Positions 21,220 through 29,442 of a DNA stretch of 64,000 nt are shown piece after piece. The DNA lies in contig NZ_JACYUD010000010.1 of assembly GCF_014841565.1 (NCBI RefSeq), forward strand, positions 95,649 through 159,648, given 5' to 3'. The position numbers and the translations under genes are program-made. Within the stretch, counting starts at the first letter, position 1. The number at the start of each line of letters is the position of its first letter. The stretch comes from Rhizobium sp. CFBP 8762. GTDB taxonomy: Bacteria; Pseudomonadota; Alphaproteobacteria; Rhizobiales; Rhizobiaceae. The notes under the pieces were generated by a model that made no database searches, was not told where the DNA came from, and saw only the letters and a program-made list of their open reading frames with translations.

Positions 21220-22569
21220 ATGCCCATGATGCCAGCGGGATCGAGCGAAGCAAGCCTTGAAATCGATAAGCTTCTGGCGCTTCACCCCAGAGGGTTCGAT
21301 CTATCGCTGGAGCGTATTACGCGCCTGCTGGAGCGGCTTGGCAATCCGCAGGACCGCCTGCCGCCCATCATCCATGTGGCCGGAACAAATGGAAAGGGGT
21401 CGGCAACGGCCTTTTCCCGCGCCATTCTGGAGGCAGCGGGCTTCAGCGTTCACGTTCATACCTCGCCGCATCTCGTCAACTGGCATGAGCGCTATCGACT
21501 GGGCGTCAAAGGGGGGCGCGGCGAACTTGTCGGTGATGCCGTTCTGGCGGATGCAGTGCGGCGTGTCGCCAATGCCAATGACGGGCAGACCATCACGGTT
21601 TTTGAAATACTGACCGCTGTCACGTTTTTGCTGTTTGCAGAGCATCCAGCCGATGCCGCTATTATCGAGGTCGGACTAGGTGGCCGGTTTGATGCTACCA
21701 ACGTGATCACCAAACCAGCCGTTTCGCTGATCATGCCCATATCGCTTGATCACCAATCCTACCTCGGTGACAAGGTGGAACTGATTGCAGCGGAAAAGGC
21801 AGGCATCATGAAGCGTGGCTGTGCCGTGGTCATCGGTGCGCAGGAGGAGGCTGCCGCGCGCGATACGCTGGTGGATATCGCCGAGCGCCTGCGTTGCCCC
21901 ATGGCTGTCTACGGACAGGATTTTATGGCCCATGAAGAATTTGGCCGCCTGATTTATCAAGACGAATTCGGCCTGATGGATTTGCCTCTCCCGCGCCTTC
22001 CCGGCCGCCATCAATATGCCAACGCCGCCGCTGCCATCCGCGCTATCAAGGCCGCCGGTTTTACCGTGGATGACAGTGCCATCCAGCACGGCGTGTCTCA
22101 CGTCGAGTGGCCGGGCCGGTTGCAACGGCTGACGGAAGGCAATCTTGCCGAAATCGCCCCAAAAGGTGCGGAAATCTGGGTGGATGGTGGGCACAATCCC
22201 GGTGCAGGAAAGGTCATCGCCGAAGCCATGGCCAATCTCGAAGACCGCCAGCAGCGGCCTTTGTATCTGATCATCGGTATGATCAACACCAAGGACCCAT
22301 CCGGCTATTTTCAGGCGTTCGGGGATCTTGCCGGGCACGTGTTCACCGTACCCATTCGCGGGTCCGATGCGGGCATTGATCCCGTTCTGCTCGCAGGCAT
22401 AGCCTTGGAAGAGAATCTTGCCGCAGAGCCTGTGGCTGACGTGGCAGAAGCTTTGGGACGCATTAAAGATATGACAATCGGCGACCGTATCCCGCCGCGT
22501 ATCCTCATCGGCGGCTCGCTCTATCTGGTCGGCGACGTCCTGTCTGATAACGGCACGCCACCGCGATAG
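21220..22569 (+). CDS. folC: FolC, folylpolyglutamate/dihydrofolate synthase
   Basis: Mur-ligase-family enzyme that adds glutamate to dihydropteroate and folates. The 449-residue protein shows the P-loop HVAGTNGKGS at 52-61, TSPHLVNWHER near 85-95, and the Mur-ligase VGLGGRFDATN region. ATGs at 21220, 21226 and 21229 are all possible starts. It is three bases behind accD, a pairing conserved in many proteobacteria. Its stop codon abuts the stop codon of the opposing clpP gene with no base between them. Confidence 0.95.
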   Translation: MPMMPAGSSEASLEIDKLLALHPRGFDLSLERITRLLERLGNPQDRLPPIIHVAGTNGKGSATAFSRAILEAAGFSVHVHTSPHLVNWHERYRLGVKGGRGELVGDAVLADAVRRVANANDGQTITVFEILTAVTFLLFAEHPADAAIIEVGLGGRFDATNVITKPAVSLIMPISLDHQSYLGDKVELIAAEKAGIMKRGCAVVIGAQEEAAARDTLVDIAERLRCPMAVYGQDFMAHEEFGRLIYQDEFGLMDLPLPRLPGRHQYANAAAAIRAIKAAGFTVDDSAIQHGVSHVEWPGRLQRLTEGNLAEIAPKGAEIWVDGGHNPGAGKVIAEAMANLEDRQQRPLYLIIGMINTKDPSGYFQAFGDLAGHVFTVPIRGSDAGIDPVLLAGIALEENLAAEPVADVAEALGRIKDMTIGDRIPPRILIGGSLYLVGDVLSDNGTPPR

Positions 22570-23187
22570 TCAGTGGTTGCCAATTGCGTTAAGCTCCCGC
22601 GCTTGAAGAATTCGATCAACCAGACCCCATTCCAGCGCTTCTTCTGCTGTCATGAACCGGTCACGATCCAGTGCACGTTCCACCTCCTCATAGCTACGGC
22701 TGCAATGCTGTGCGTAAAGTCGCGTCATGCGCTGTTTGGTCCGTTGAATTTCTTCGGCATGAATAAAAATATCCGACGCTTGCCCCTGAAAGCCGCCGGA
22801 CGGCTGATGGACGAGGACGCTGGCATTCGGAAGGATGAAGCGATGACCCGGCTCCCCGGCCATTAATAAAAATGAGCCCATGGAGCGTGCGGTTCCCATG
22901 CACAGCGTGTGGACCGGCGCCTGAATAAAACGCATCGTATCGTACATGGCCAAGCCACTACTGACGACGCCACCGGGCGAATTAATGTAAAGACTAATGG
23001 GCTTCTTGGGATTTTCGGACTCGAGGAACAGCAGCTGCGCGCAGATCAGCGCTGAGATGGTGTCATTGACCTCACCATTCAGAAAAATAATGCGTTCGCG
23101 CAGAAGCCGGGAGTAAATATCAAAGGACCGTTCTCCTCTGCTGGAGTGTTCAACAACCATAGGGACGAGTTGCATCGCTTCGCGCAT
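22570..23187 (-). CDS. clpP: ClpP paralogue, ATP-dependent Clp protease proteolytic subunit
   Basis: Serine protease subunit that forms a tetradecameric chamber with a Clp ATPase. The 205-residue protein has an intact triad: Ser102 ([10 protein letters not shown]), His127 (VLVHQPSGG) and Asp176 (RDRF), with the same spacing as characterised ClpPs. The nucleophile context TARSM differs from the usual MAASM. No clpX neighbours it, so this is an extra copy, several of which are common in rhizobia, rather than the clpPX operon gene. Start at 23187 is supported by AGGAG 8 bases upstream. It may belong to an accessory block. Confidence 0.88.
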   Translation of the reverse strand: MREAMQLVPMVVEHSSRGERSFDIYSRLLRERIIFLNGEVNDTISALICAQLLFLESENPKKPISLYINSPGGVVSSGLAMYDTMRFIQAPVHTLCMGTARSMGSFLLMAGEPGHRFILPNASVLVHQPSGGFQGQASDIFIHAEEIQRTKQRMTRLYAQHCSRSYEEVERALDRDRFMTAEEALEWGLVDRILQARELNAIGNH

Positions 23188-23227
23188 GAGGCGAACTCCT
23201 GTCTTGAAAAATAGGGTTAATAAGGGA

Positions 23228-23554
23228 CTACGCCGCCAACAGGGATGGCGTGTTGATGTTTGAGGCGCTTGGCATAGGACGTGTCGCCGCGTCTGTCAGT
23301 TTATGGATGACCCGCAAATGTGTTCCACCAGTTGAATTCGGAGACAAGTGGAACGTCACGTTGCTTTCAAGATACGGCGGCTCGCTGTCGCGCATTTTGT
23401 ATCGGACTTCTTGTTCCGTACAGCTGAATACGGGCTCTGCTTCTTCCGGTAGCCAAACCTTGCGAAACTCCGGAATGCTGATTGCCCGCCAAACCTTTGC
23501 TGGTGGCTCATCCAGATCATAGTCGAAAACAAGGCTTTGTATAATGACAGTCAT
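23228..23554 (-). CDS. Short SRPBCC (START-like/AHSA1) protein
   Basis: 108-residue protein whose first 80 residues match the SRPBCC ligand-binding fold ([22 protein letters not shown], then [22 protein letters not shown]). It is shorter than most members (about 140-160 residues) and ends in a Ser/Asn/Pro tail instead of the last helix. I see no frameshift remnant downstream, so the short form may be genuine. It overlaps the upstream arsR gene by 4 bp; ArsR-SRPBCC pairs are common and often respond to small hydrophobic molecules, but the ligand here is unknown. Confidence 0.78.
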   Translation of the reverse strand: MTVIIQSLVFDYDLDEPPAKVWRAISIPEFRKVWLPEEAEPVFSCTEQEVRYKMRDSEPPYLESNVTFHLSPNSTGGTHLRVIHKLTDAATRPMPSASNINTPSLLAA

Positions 23555-23865
23555 TGATCCATATCCCTCAACAGGGTCTTGAGGCTATCAATCCGCTCCG
23601 GCCAAAAGGCGCGGTACTTCGCTAGCCACTGCGCAATGACGGCCAATCCATCCGGGTTAATCTCGTAGTTTACAAACCGCCCGTCTCGGGCTTCCCGCAC
23701 CAAATTGGCATTGCGCAGGACAGACAGGTGCTGAGACATAGCCGGCTGACTGATCTCCATCCCCTCTCGCAAGGTGCTGGCATTCATCCGACACACGCCA
23801 AGCTTTTCAAAAATGGCACGGCGGGTCGGGTCTGCAAGCGCTCTGAATATTTCATTCTCATTCAT
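23551..23865 (-). CDS. ArsR-family transcriptional regulator
   Basis: 104-residue winged-helix regulator: ALADPTRRAIFEKLG near 10-24 and the recognition helix SQPAMSQHLSVLRNANLV near 39-56, then the wing REARDGRFVNYEINPDGL. The metal-site CxC of arsenic sensors is absent from the recognition helix, so it is not an evident metal sensor. It is translationally coupled to the SRPBCC gene and likely represses this pair. The gap from 23866 to the next gene is 48 bp. Confidence 0.88.
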   Translation of the reverse strand: MNENEIFRALADPTRRAIFEKLGVCRMNASTLREGMEISQPAMSQHLSVLRNANLVREARDGRFVNYEINPDGLAVIAQWLAKYRAFWPERIDSLKTLLRDMDQ

Positions 23866-23913
23866 AGAAATGACATAAGCGGATACTTATGTGATTCGCA
23901 AGCGATTTTTCGA

Positions 23914-24297
23914 TCACGTCTGCAATGCTATGCGATTTCCCTCGCTGTCTGTAATCTCGGCGACAAAGTGGTTCTCTCCGACCGCCGTTTTTGGAAACAA
24001 GACCTTGCTCCCCAGTGCCTGCGCTTTTGCAAGCACTGCATCCAGATCATGAACACCGAAATAGACGATGGCGCCGTTGAGGCTGGGCACATAGACCTCG
24101 CCCTGAGCAAGGGCTCCGCTCGCACCATCTTTTCCCTCCTCAAACGGGAAAAATGCCATGGTATTCCCGTGAATCTCAGTCGTGCCCTTGAAAGTAATAT
24201 CCAGAACATCCCGGTAAAAATTCATGGCACGGTGAATATCAACCACAGCTATTTCGACATGGACAATAATGTTGGTTTGGCGGTTTGAGGATGTCAT
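23914..24297 (-). CDS. VOC (glyoxalase/bleomycin resistance) family protein
   Basis: 127-residue vicinal-oxygen-chelate protein. Two beta-alpha-beta-beta-beta modules are visible: HVEIAVVDIHRAMNFYRDVL near 12-31 and VPSLNGAIVYFGVHDLDAVL in the second half, with GENHFVAEITDSEGNRIAL at the end supplying the Glu-containing strand. Such proteins are small metal enzymes or binding proteins; the substrate cannot be inferred. It overlaps the upstream DapA-like gene by 4 bp, so the pair is translated together. Confidence 0.83.
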   Translation of the reverse strand: MTSSNRQTNIIVHVEIAVVDIHRAMNFYRDVLDITFKGTTEIHGNTMAFFPFEEGKDGASGALAQGEVYVPSLNGAIVYFGVHDLDAVLAKAQALGSKVLFPKTAVGENHFVAEITDSEGNRIALQT

Positions 24298-25217
24298 TGC
24301 AAGACTTCAATATGGAGAAGTGCCTGTCTGACGCGATCACGGGCAGGTTCTGTCAAGGGCAGGATGGGGCGAGGGGGTTCTATTGAGCATAGACCTAAGA
24401 GATCGGCAATGACGTACATAACGCGAAAGCTGCCGAACTCTTTGAACAACGACCACAGCGGGGCAAAGGACTGGTCGATTTCCCTGGCTTTCTCAAGGTT
24501 CTGCGTGGCTGCAGCCTGGGTGAGTTTCAAAGCTGGTACCGGCAGAAGTCCGGCTATCACACTGTACCAGGCATCACACCCCGCCAGCAGCGAATCAGCT
24601 GCGCCCCAGTCTCCGCTGTAGCCAATCGCAAATCCAGAAGGAGTGACCTCGCGCAGCCGCGCGATTTCATCGGTAAAACCTCCATCGGCTGGCAATGGCA
24701 TTTTGATCGCCACGATATTTGCCACGTTGGCCAGACGCTGGATCAGCGTAACGTCGAACGTGAATTTGGTCGTGCCTGGATTATTATAAATACACAGTGG
24801 CAAATCCGTCGCTTGCGCGACGGCCTTGAAGTGTTGAAACACTTCTTCATCCGTTAGCGGCGTGTAGGACATGGGCGAAAGCAGGAGGCCACTGGCTCCA
24901 AGTGCCTGAGCGTCTCGGGCAAGAGCCTGAGCTTCGTCCGTGCGCAGCGCGCTGACGCCGACGATCAAGGGTATTGTCCCGTTCAGGCATTCCACGGCGG
25001 CGTGAATGGTCCGCTGTCGCTCCTCCCGTGTCAGATAGGCATATCCACCCGTGCTGCCCAGCAAACCGATGGACTGAACATCCGCCGTTTTGATGTGGTC
25101 GATGAGAGCTGACAGTGCTTGTGTCTGGACAATGCCATCAGCGTCTGTAGGTGTTAGGGAAAAGGCAGACAGTCCATGAAACAAATCCAAGCGCGCATTC
25201 CTCCGGCAGCCAGTCAT
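24294..25217 (-). CDS. DapA-family (dihydrodipicolinate synthase-like) aldolase
   Basis: 307-residue TIM-barrel lyase of the DHDPS/N-acetylneuraminate lyase family. The Schiff-base Lys172 (AIKMPLP) and catalytic Tyr144 (YNNPG) are present, and the pyruvate-carboxylate loop reads GSTGG instead of the GTTGE of true DapA. That change, and its pairing with a VOC gene rather than lysine genes, argue for a different aldol substrate. It is likely non-biosynthetic, with substrate unknown. The N-terminus is uncertain; the family core begins around residue 13 (FHGLSAFSLTP). Confidence 0.82.
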   Translation of the reverse strand: MTGCRRNARLDLFHGLSAFSLTPTDADGIVQTQALSALIDHIKTADVQSIGLLGSTGGYAYLTREERQRTIHAAVECLNGTIPLIVGVSALRTDEAQALARDAQALGASGLLLSPMSYTPLTDEEVFQHFKAVAQATDLPLCIYNNPGTTKFTFDVTLIQRLANVANIVAIKMPLPADGGFTDEIARLREVTPSGFAIGYSGDWGAADSLLAGCDAWYSVIAGLLPVPALKLTQAAATQNLEKAREIDQSFAPLWSLFKEFGSFRVMYVIADLLGLCSIEPPRPILPLTEPARDRVRQALLHIEVLQ

Positions 25218-25292
25218 CTTAAAGCGAAAGCTTATGGGATAAGACTGGTGAACCCGGTTGGAATCAACTGAAAAGATTCAGCGGATAAGAAA

Positions 25293-25315
25293 AAAGCCCG
25301 GTCTGGCCGGGCTTT
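25293..25315 (-). terminator. Intrinsic terminator after trxA
   Basis: Arms AAAGCCCGG and CCGGGCTTT around a 5-nt loop. On the minus strand a T run follows, so it ends the long divL-trxA transcript and insulates the DapA-like gene. Confidence 0.85.
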
Positions 25316-25378
25316 GAGTATCTTTGAGTGACGCATTTTCTCGGCGTAACACCGCTACGTACTTTTACTGACAATGCT

Positions 25379-25702
25379 TCAAGCAGAAGCAGTCGAAATC
25401 CATGAGGACAGGGCCGTCTTCGGCAATGCACCCACCTTGATATCGGCTACCTCGCCCGCCTTGAACACAGCCAGTGTTGGAATAGAGCGAACGCCGTACT
25501 GGGCAGCGATCTCAGGGTTCTCGTCGATGTTGACCTTGGCAATCTTGACCTTGCCCGCCATCTCCACGGAGATTTCCTCAAGGCTTGGGCCGATCATTTT
25601 GCACGGGCCGCACCATTCCGCCCAGAAATCGACCACAACGGGTTCGGCGGAGTTCAGAACTTCGGACTGGAAGTTGGCATTATCGACTTTTACAGTGGCC
25701 AT
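25379..25702 (-). CDS. trxA: TrxA, thioredoxin
   Basis: Cytoplasmic disulfide reductase. The 107-residue protein has the canonical active site WCGPC with Cys31 and Cys34 and the cis-Pro segment RSIPTL. The start is ATG at 25702, with a strong AAGGAG site just upstream, rather than a longer reading from 25747. It lies 92 bp after addA and is followed by a strong terminator. Its association with addAB is conserved in rhizobia. Confidence 0.96.
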   Translation of the reverse strand: MATVKVDNANFQSEVLNSAEPVVVDFWAEWCGPCKMIGPSLEEISVEMAGKVKIAKVNIDENPEIAAQYGVRSIPTLAVFKAGEVADIKVGALPKTALSSWISTASA

Positions 25703-25794
25703 TGGGGGCTCCTTAACTGAATGGTTGGAAAACCTGTTGGCTCTCACATGATATCTTAGCCCGGGTTTTTCAATCTTTTATCGCTTTTGATATC

Positions 25795-28700
25795 TCACTT
25801 TGTCGAGAGCGCGGCAAGCGTCTCTGACAGGACCGTTTGCGGCACAGGCCAGATTTTGGGCCCCTGCGTATAGATCAGCAGGCACTCAAAACGGTGGTTC
25901 GGATAAAGCGGTTGCAGCAGCGCGTGATAGATCGCCATCTGCGCCTTGTATGCAAAATCAATGGCTTGCAGCGATTTTGGAACATCTCGGCTGGTCTTGA
26001 AGTCTGCCAGATACACGGTATCGCCGACAACGGACAGCCGATCGATACGCCCGGAAACAGCGAAATCCTGTCGGCCCAGTTTTACCGTCCCCATCACGGA
26101 GACTTCCGCACGGCTGCCCGGCGCAAACAGCGGTACAAGCTGCTCATGGTCGATGACGCTAAGCACAGAATCAATCACCTCGAAACGTTCTTCCTCCAGC
26201 CAGCGCGGCGCAGCGCGCTCAATGTATCGCTCGGCGGCGGCCATTCGCTCTGCGGGCGCAAACGTCGGCAGCACCTGAAAAAACCGATGAAGAATGGCGC
26301 CACGAAGCATGTAATTCGTGGGGCCTTCCTTGGACGTGAAGAGCGCGGAACCAACGGCCAGATCATCCGCGCCGTCATCGATAATGGCACCCGCGCCGGA
26401 TGGGCTGAGAGGCCGCGGCAGGCGCCGGGGCTGGGGCAGGGGTTTTAAAAGGTCGTCCGGCAGCGTTGCGGGTCCGCCCGCGCGCTGTTGAGCAGATGGG
26501 GCTGCCTCAATGGGGCGATCCGGCCCCTGAACACGCCACTGAAAACCCTGCCACTCCTGTTCGCCCGCACTGAATGTATGGGGCCGACTATGGTCCGTAT
26601 CGGATGACAAAGCCTGCGTCACCATTTCGTGCCATGTGCCGGGGTTGGCGCGCTTTCCGCAATAGCCGCAAACAATCAGACGATCCGCGGCGCGGGTCAT
26701 GCCGACATAAAGCAAGCGCCGGTATTCGTCCTCCGCAGATTGCTTCATCTGTGCGGTGCTGGCTGCAATCAAGGCATTGCCCGCACTGCCCGGTGGTAGC
26801 CACACGGGCAGGGGCGTGTTGAGTGCGGCACTGGCCGCAGTTTCGATGAGCCTGAGACTTGGCATATGCTGGGAATGAAAGGCCTTCGAGCCGCCGTCCA
26901 CCAGAAAGACGATGGGTGCTTCCAGCCCTTTGGCGGCATGCACGGTCATGATCCGGATTTCGTTGCGTTCCTTGTCCTGCTCGCGCTTGACGGTCGGTGC
27001 CTCCATTTCCAGTGCAGCGACAAAGGCTTGCAGACCCGGCAGGCCGTTCTGTTCATGATCCAGCGCGAAGGTCAGGAACTCATCCAGGATATCGCTGACT
27101 TCGGTTCCAAGCCGGGCAAGGAACAGGCGGCGCCCCCCTTCCGCACCCAGAATCCGGGCAAAGAAATCATGGACGGAAACACTTTGCGACAGCGTTCGAT
27201 ACTCCTTCAATCGCTCAGCGGCGTGTCGCAAATGGTCATGCTCGTTACCGCGCCGTTGCAGGCTCTGCCAAGCGCTTTCGGTCTCCAACCGTTCTGCACC
27301 AATGATGGAAATGTCGCTCTCTGACAGGTTGAACAGTGGGCTTTTGAGCAGGGCCAGCAGGGAAAGATCATCCTGAGGCAGCAGCACGAACCGGCCCAAT
27401 GCCAGCAGATCCTGCACCGCGATATGGCTTGTCAGCAGCAAACGGTCCGCACCGGCAACCGGAATATTACCGCGCTTTTTCAAGGCGCGCGTCAGCGCGT
27501 TGACGAAGCCATCGCGTTTGCGCACCAGCACGATAATGTCGCCGGGGCGGATCAACCGGCGCTTTTTGTCCTCAATGATGGTTTCCTTGCCGATCCAGCT
27601 TTCCAGAACGGCGGCAATGCGCCGTGCCAGAATGCTGGCAGGCGCGCTTTCTGGCGTTGCGTCGAAGGGCGCTGTCCAGTCGTCATCCTCTGGCTGGATA
27701 TCCGGCGCAATCACATCCCAGATATCGACTGCCCCTGCATGGCCGATGCGGTTGGAGGCATGGGCAATGACCTCATCGCCCGCGCTCAACCCCTGCGCAT
27801 TGCCTGGGCTTGCAAAAACGCGGTCCACAGCCGTCAGCACATCCGCCGTGGAACGGAACGACAGGCGGAGATTAACCGGACTAAAGGTCTGGCCGCTGGT
27901 GGAAATACGCCGTGCGAGCGCGGTTCGCTCCTCGGCAAAGCGCTCCGGTCGTGCGCCTTGAAAGGAGTAGATCGACTGCTTCTCATCGCCGACAGCAAAC
28001 ACGCTGCGATTTTGCTCGCGCGCACTTTTGCCGGAGAAGAAATCTTCTGCAAGTGAGGTGATGACTGTCCATTGAACAGGGCTGGTATCCTGCGCCTCAT
28101 CCACCAGAATATGATCGATACCCTGATCCAGTTTGTAGTGGACCCATGGACTGACGCCGCTTCGTGTCAACAGCCGTGCCGTGCGGTTGATCAGGTCTTC
28201 AAAATCTAGCTGGCTGCGCTTGCGCTTCAGGTCTTCATAGTCATCGTTCAACCGTTCGGCCAACGTCAGGGCCGCCAGTGTCGATTGAAACACGCGAAAC
28301 AGGTTGAGCCGGTCATTGCACGCGGTCACGTGGTCCCGCGCCAGCGTAATCCACTGCTCCACCTCGGGGACGGCTTTGACCATCGGTTTGCCAAAGAACG
28401 CGCCATCGGCGCGGGGCTTTCCGCTTTGGGTGAAGAAAAGGTCCAGCAGGCCATCGCGACGCGTTTCGGCATCATCCATAGCGATGATTGTTTTCAGCCC
28501 ATAGGCGAAATCCTGAACCTTTGCGCCGCCTTGGGCGGTCGCCAGGTCCAGATATTGTGTCAGTACCGAGCCTTGAAGCCCGGGAAGCGGCCAGAAGGCG
28601 GCAGTCAGGCTTTGTTCGGTCTCGTGTGGCGGCAGGTTCAGTGCTGTGCGCAATGTCTGCTCAATGCCACCATGGGCATCGGCTGCTGCCAGAAAGGCGC

Positions 28701-29442
28701 TGACGGCCGTTCGGCTGGCGATGATCTGCGTCAGCAGTCGCTCCAGTCCGGTATCATCGGCTCGCTCCAGCACGGTAGCAAAAGCCTCGGCCAGCGATGT
28801 GTCGCCTTCGCTGGTTGTGGCTGTCAGCAATGCACGACGGGCGTCGGTCAAAAGCGTAGCCGACGCACGATCATCCAGAACGGAGAAATGACCGGCCACA
28901 TTGGCTTCCAGCGGAAACTGGTGCAGCAAAGCCTCACAAAAAGCGTGAATGGTCTGGATTTTCAGTCCACCGGGTGTTTCCAGCGCACGGGCAAACAGGC
29001 GGCGGGCCTCGTTCAGGGTTTCGCGGCTCGGTGCTTTGCCTTCGATCTCGGTGATGCGGGCTTTCAATGCGTCGTCCGGGAGCGTGGCCCAAGCTGAAAG
29101 CCGCTCAAACACCCGGTTGGACATTTCCGATGCGGCGGCCTTGGTATAGGTCAGGCAAAGGATGGAGGAGGGGCGGCAACCGGCCAGCAGCAGCCGGATA
29201 ACGCGCTGCGTCAGCACATGGGTTTTGCCGGAGCCCGCATTGGCAGATACCCATGCGGAACGCATGGGATCAGACGCCAGCGCCTGTTTGCGCGAGGTCC
29301 AGTCCAGCCAGGCTTCGGGAGAGTCGCCTGCCGGAAAATCTGGTGGTGAACCGCCGTTATTGAGTGTATGCGGCGATGCGCCGCTGTTTTTAAGGGTGTG
29401 CGGCGATGCATCGCCGGGGATCAGATCATCCGTCATCGCCAT
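25795..29442 (-). CDS. addA: AddA, helicase-nuclease subunit of AddAB
   Basis: UvrD-type 3'-5' helicase with a C-terminal RecB-family nuclease; with AddB it processes double-strand breaks to Chi-like sites for RecA loading. The 1215-residue protein has Walker A ANAGSGKT near 68-74, LCLTYTKAAASEM, the DEAQDTSPVQW helicase motif, VGDEKQSIYSFQGARP and, at the C-terminus, GRIDRLSVV with YLADFKTS for the nuclease. Residues 12-31 are a two-copy tandem repeat (ASPHTLKNSG, ASPHTLNNGG) coded by 30-bp units. It overlaps addB by 17 bp. The ATG at 29436 is an alternative start. Confidence 0.95.
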   Translation of the reverse strand: MAMTDDLIPGDASPHTLKNSGASPHTLNNGGSPPDFPAGDSPEAWLDWTSRKQALASDPMRSAWVSANAGSGKTHVLTQRVIRLLLAGCRPSSILCLTYTKAAASEMSNRVFERLSAWATLPDDALKARITEIEGKAPSRETLNEARRLFARALETPGGLKIQTIHAFCEALLHQFPLEANVAGHFSVLDDRASATLLTDARRALLTATTSEGDTSLAEAFATVLERADDTGLERLLTQIIASRTAVSAFLAAADAHGGIEQTLRTALNLPPHETEQSLTAAFWPLPGLQGSVLTQYLDLATAQGGAKVQDFAYGLKTIIAMDDAETRRDGLLDLFFTQSGKPRADGAFFGKPMVKAVPEVEQWITLARDHVTACNDRLNLFRVFQSTLAALTLAERLNDDYEDLKRKRSQLDFEDLINRTARLLTRSGVSPWVHYKLDQGIDHILVDEAQDTSPVQWTVITSLAEDFFSGKSAREQNRSVFAVGDEKQSIYSFQGARPERFAEERTALARRISTSGQTFSPVNLRLSFRSTADVLTAVDRVFASPGNAQGLSAGDEVIAHASNRIGHAGAVDIWDVIAPDIQPEDDDWTAPFDATPESAPASILARRIAAVLESWIGKETIIEDKKRRLIRPGDIIVLVRKRDGFVNALTRALKKRGNIPVAGADRLLLTSHIAVQDLLALGRFVLLPQDDLSLLALLKSPLFNLSESDISIIGAERLETESAWQSLQRRGNEHDHLRHAAERLKEYRTLSQSVSVHDFFARILGAEGGRRLFLARLGTEVSDILDEFLTFALDHEQNGLPGLQAFVAALEMEAPTVKREQDKERNEIRIMTVHAAKGLEAPIVFLVDGGSKAFHSQHMPSLRLIETAASAALNTPLPVWLPPGSAGNALIAASTAQMKQSAEDEYRRLLYVGMTRAADRLIVCGYCGKRANPGTWHEMVTQALSSDTDHSRPHTFSAGEQEWQGFQWRVQGPDRPIEAAPSAQQRAGGPATLPDDLLKPLPQPRRLPRPLSPSGAGAIIDDGADDLAVGSALFTSKEGPTNYMLRGAILHRFFQVLPTFAPAERMAAAERYIERAAPRWLEEERFEVIDSVLSVIDHEQLVPLFAPGSRAEVSVMGTVKLGRQDFAVSGRIDRLSVVGDTVYLADFKTSRDVPKSLQAIDFAYKAQMAIYHALLQPLYPNHRFECLLIYTQGPKIWPVPQTVLSETLAALSTK
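29350..29409. repeat. Two-copy 30-bp tandem repeat inside the addA 5' end
   Basis: Two 30-bp units encode near-identical decapeptides in the disordered N-terminal tail of AddA, and a third partial unit (SPPDF) follows. The frame is kept because the unit is a multiple of three. Confidence 0.6.

Noticed and set aside
23228..23554. SRPBCC gene as a frameshifted pseudogene
   Set aside because: No continuation of the missing C-terminal helix was seen in another frame downstream, and the gene is coupled to arsR, so it is kept as a short intact gene.
28285..29097. Plus-strand frame inside addA
   Set aside because: Antisense shadow of addA; no ribosome site and no family resemblance.
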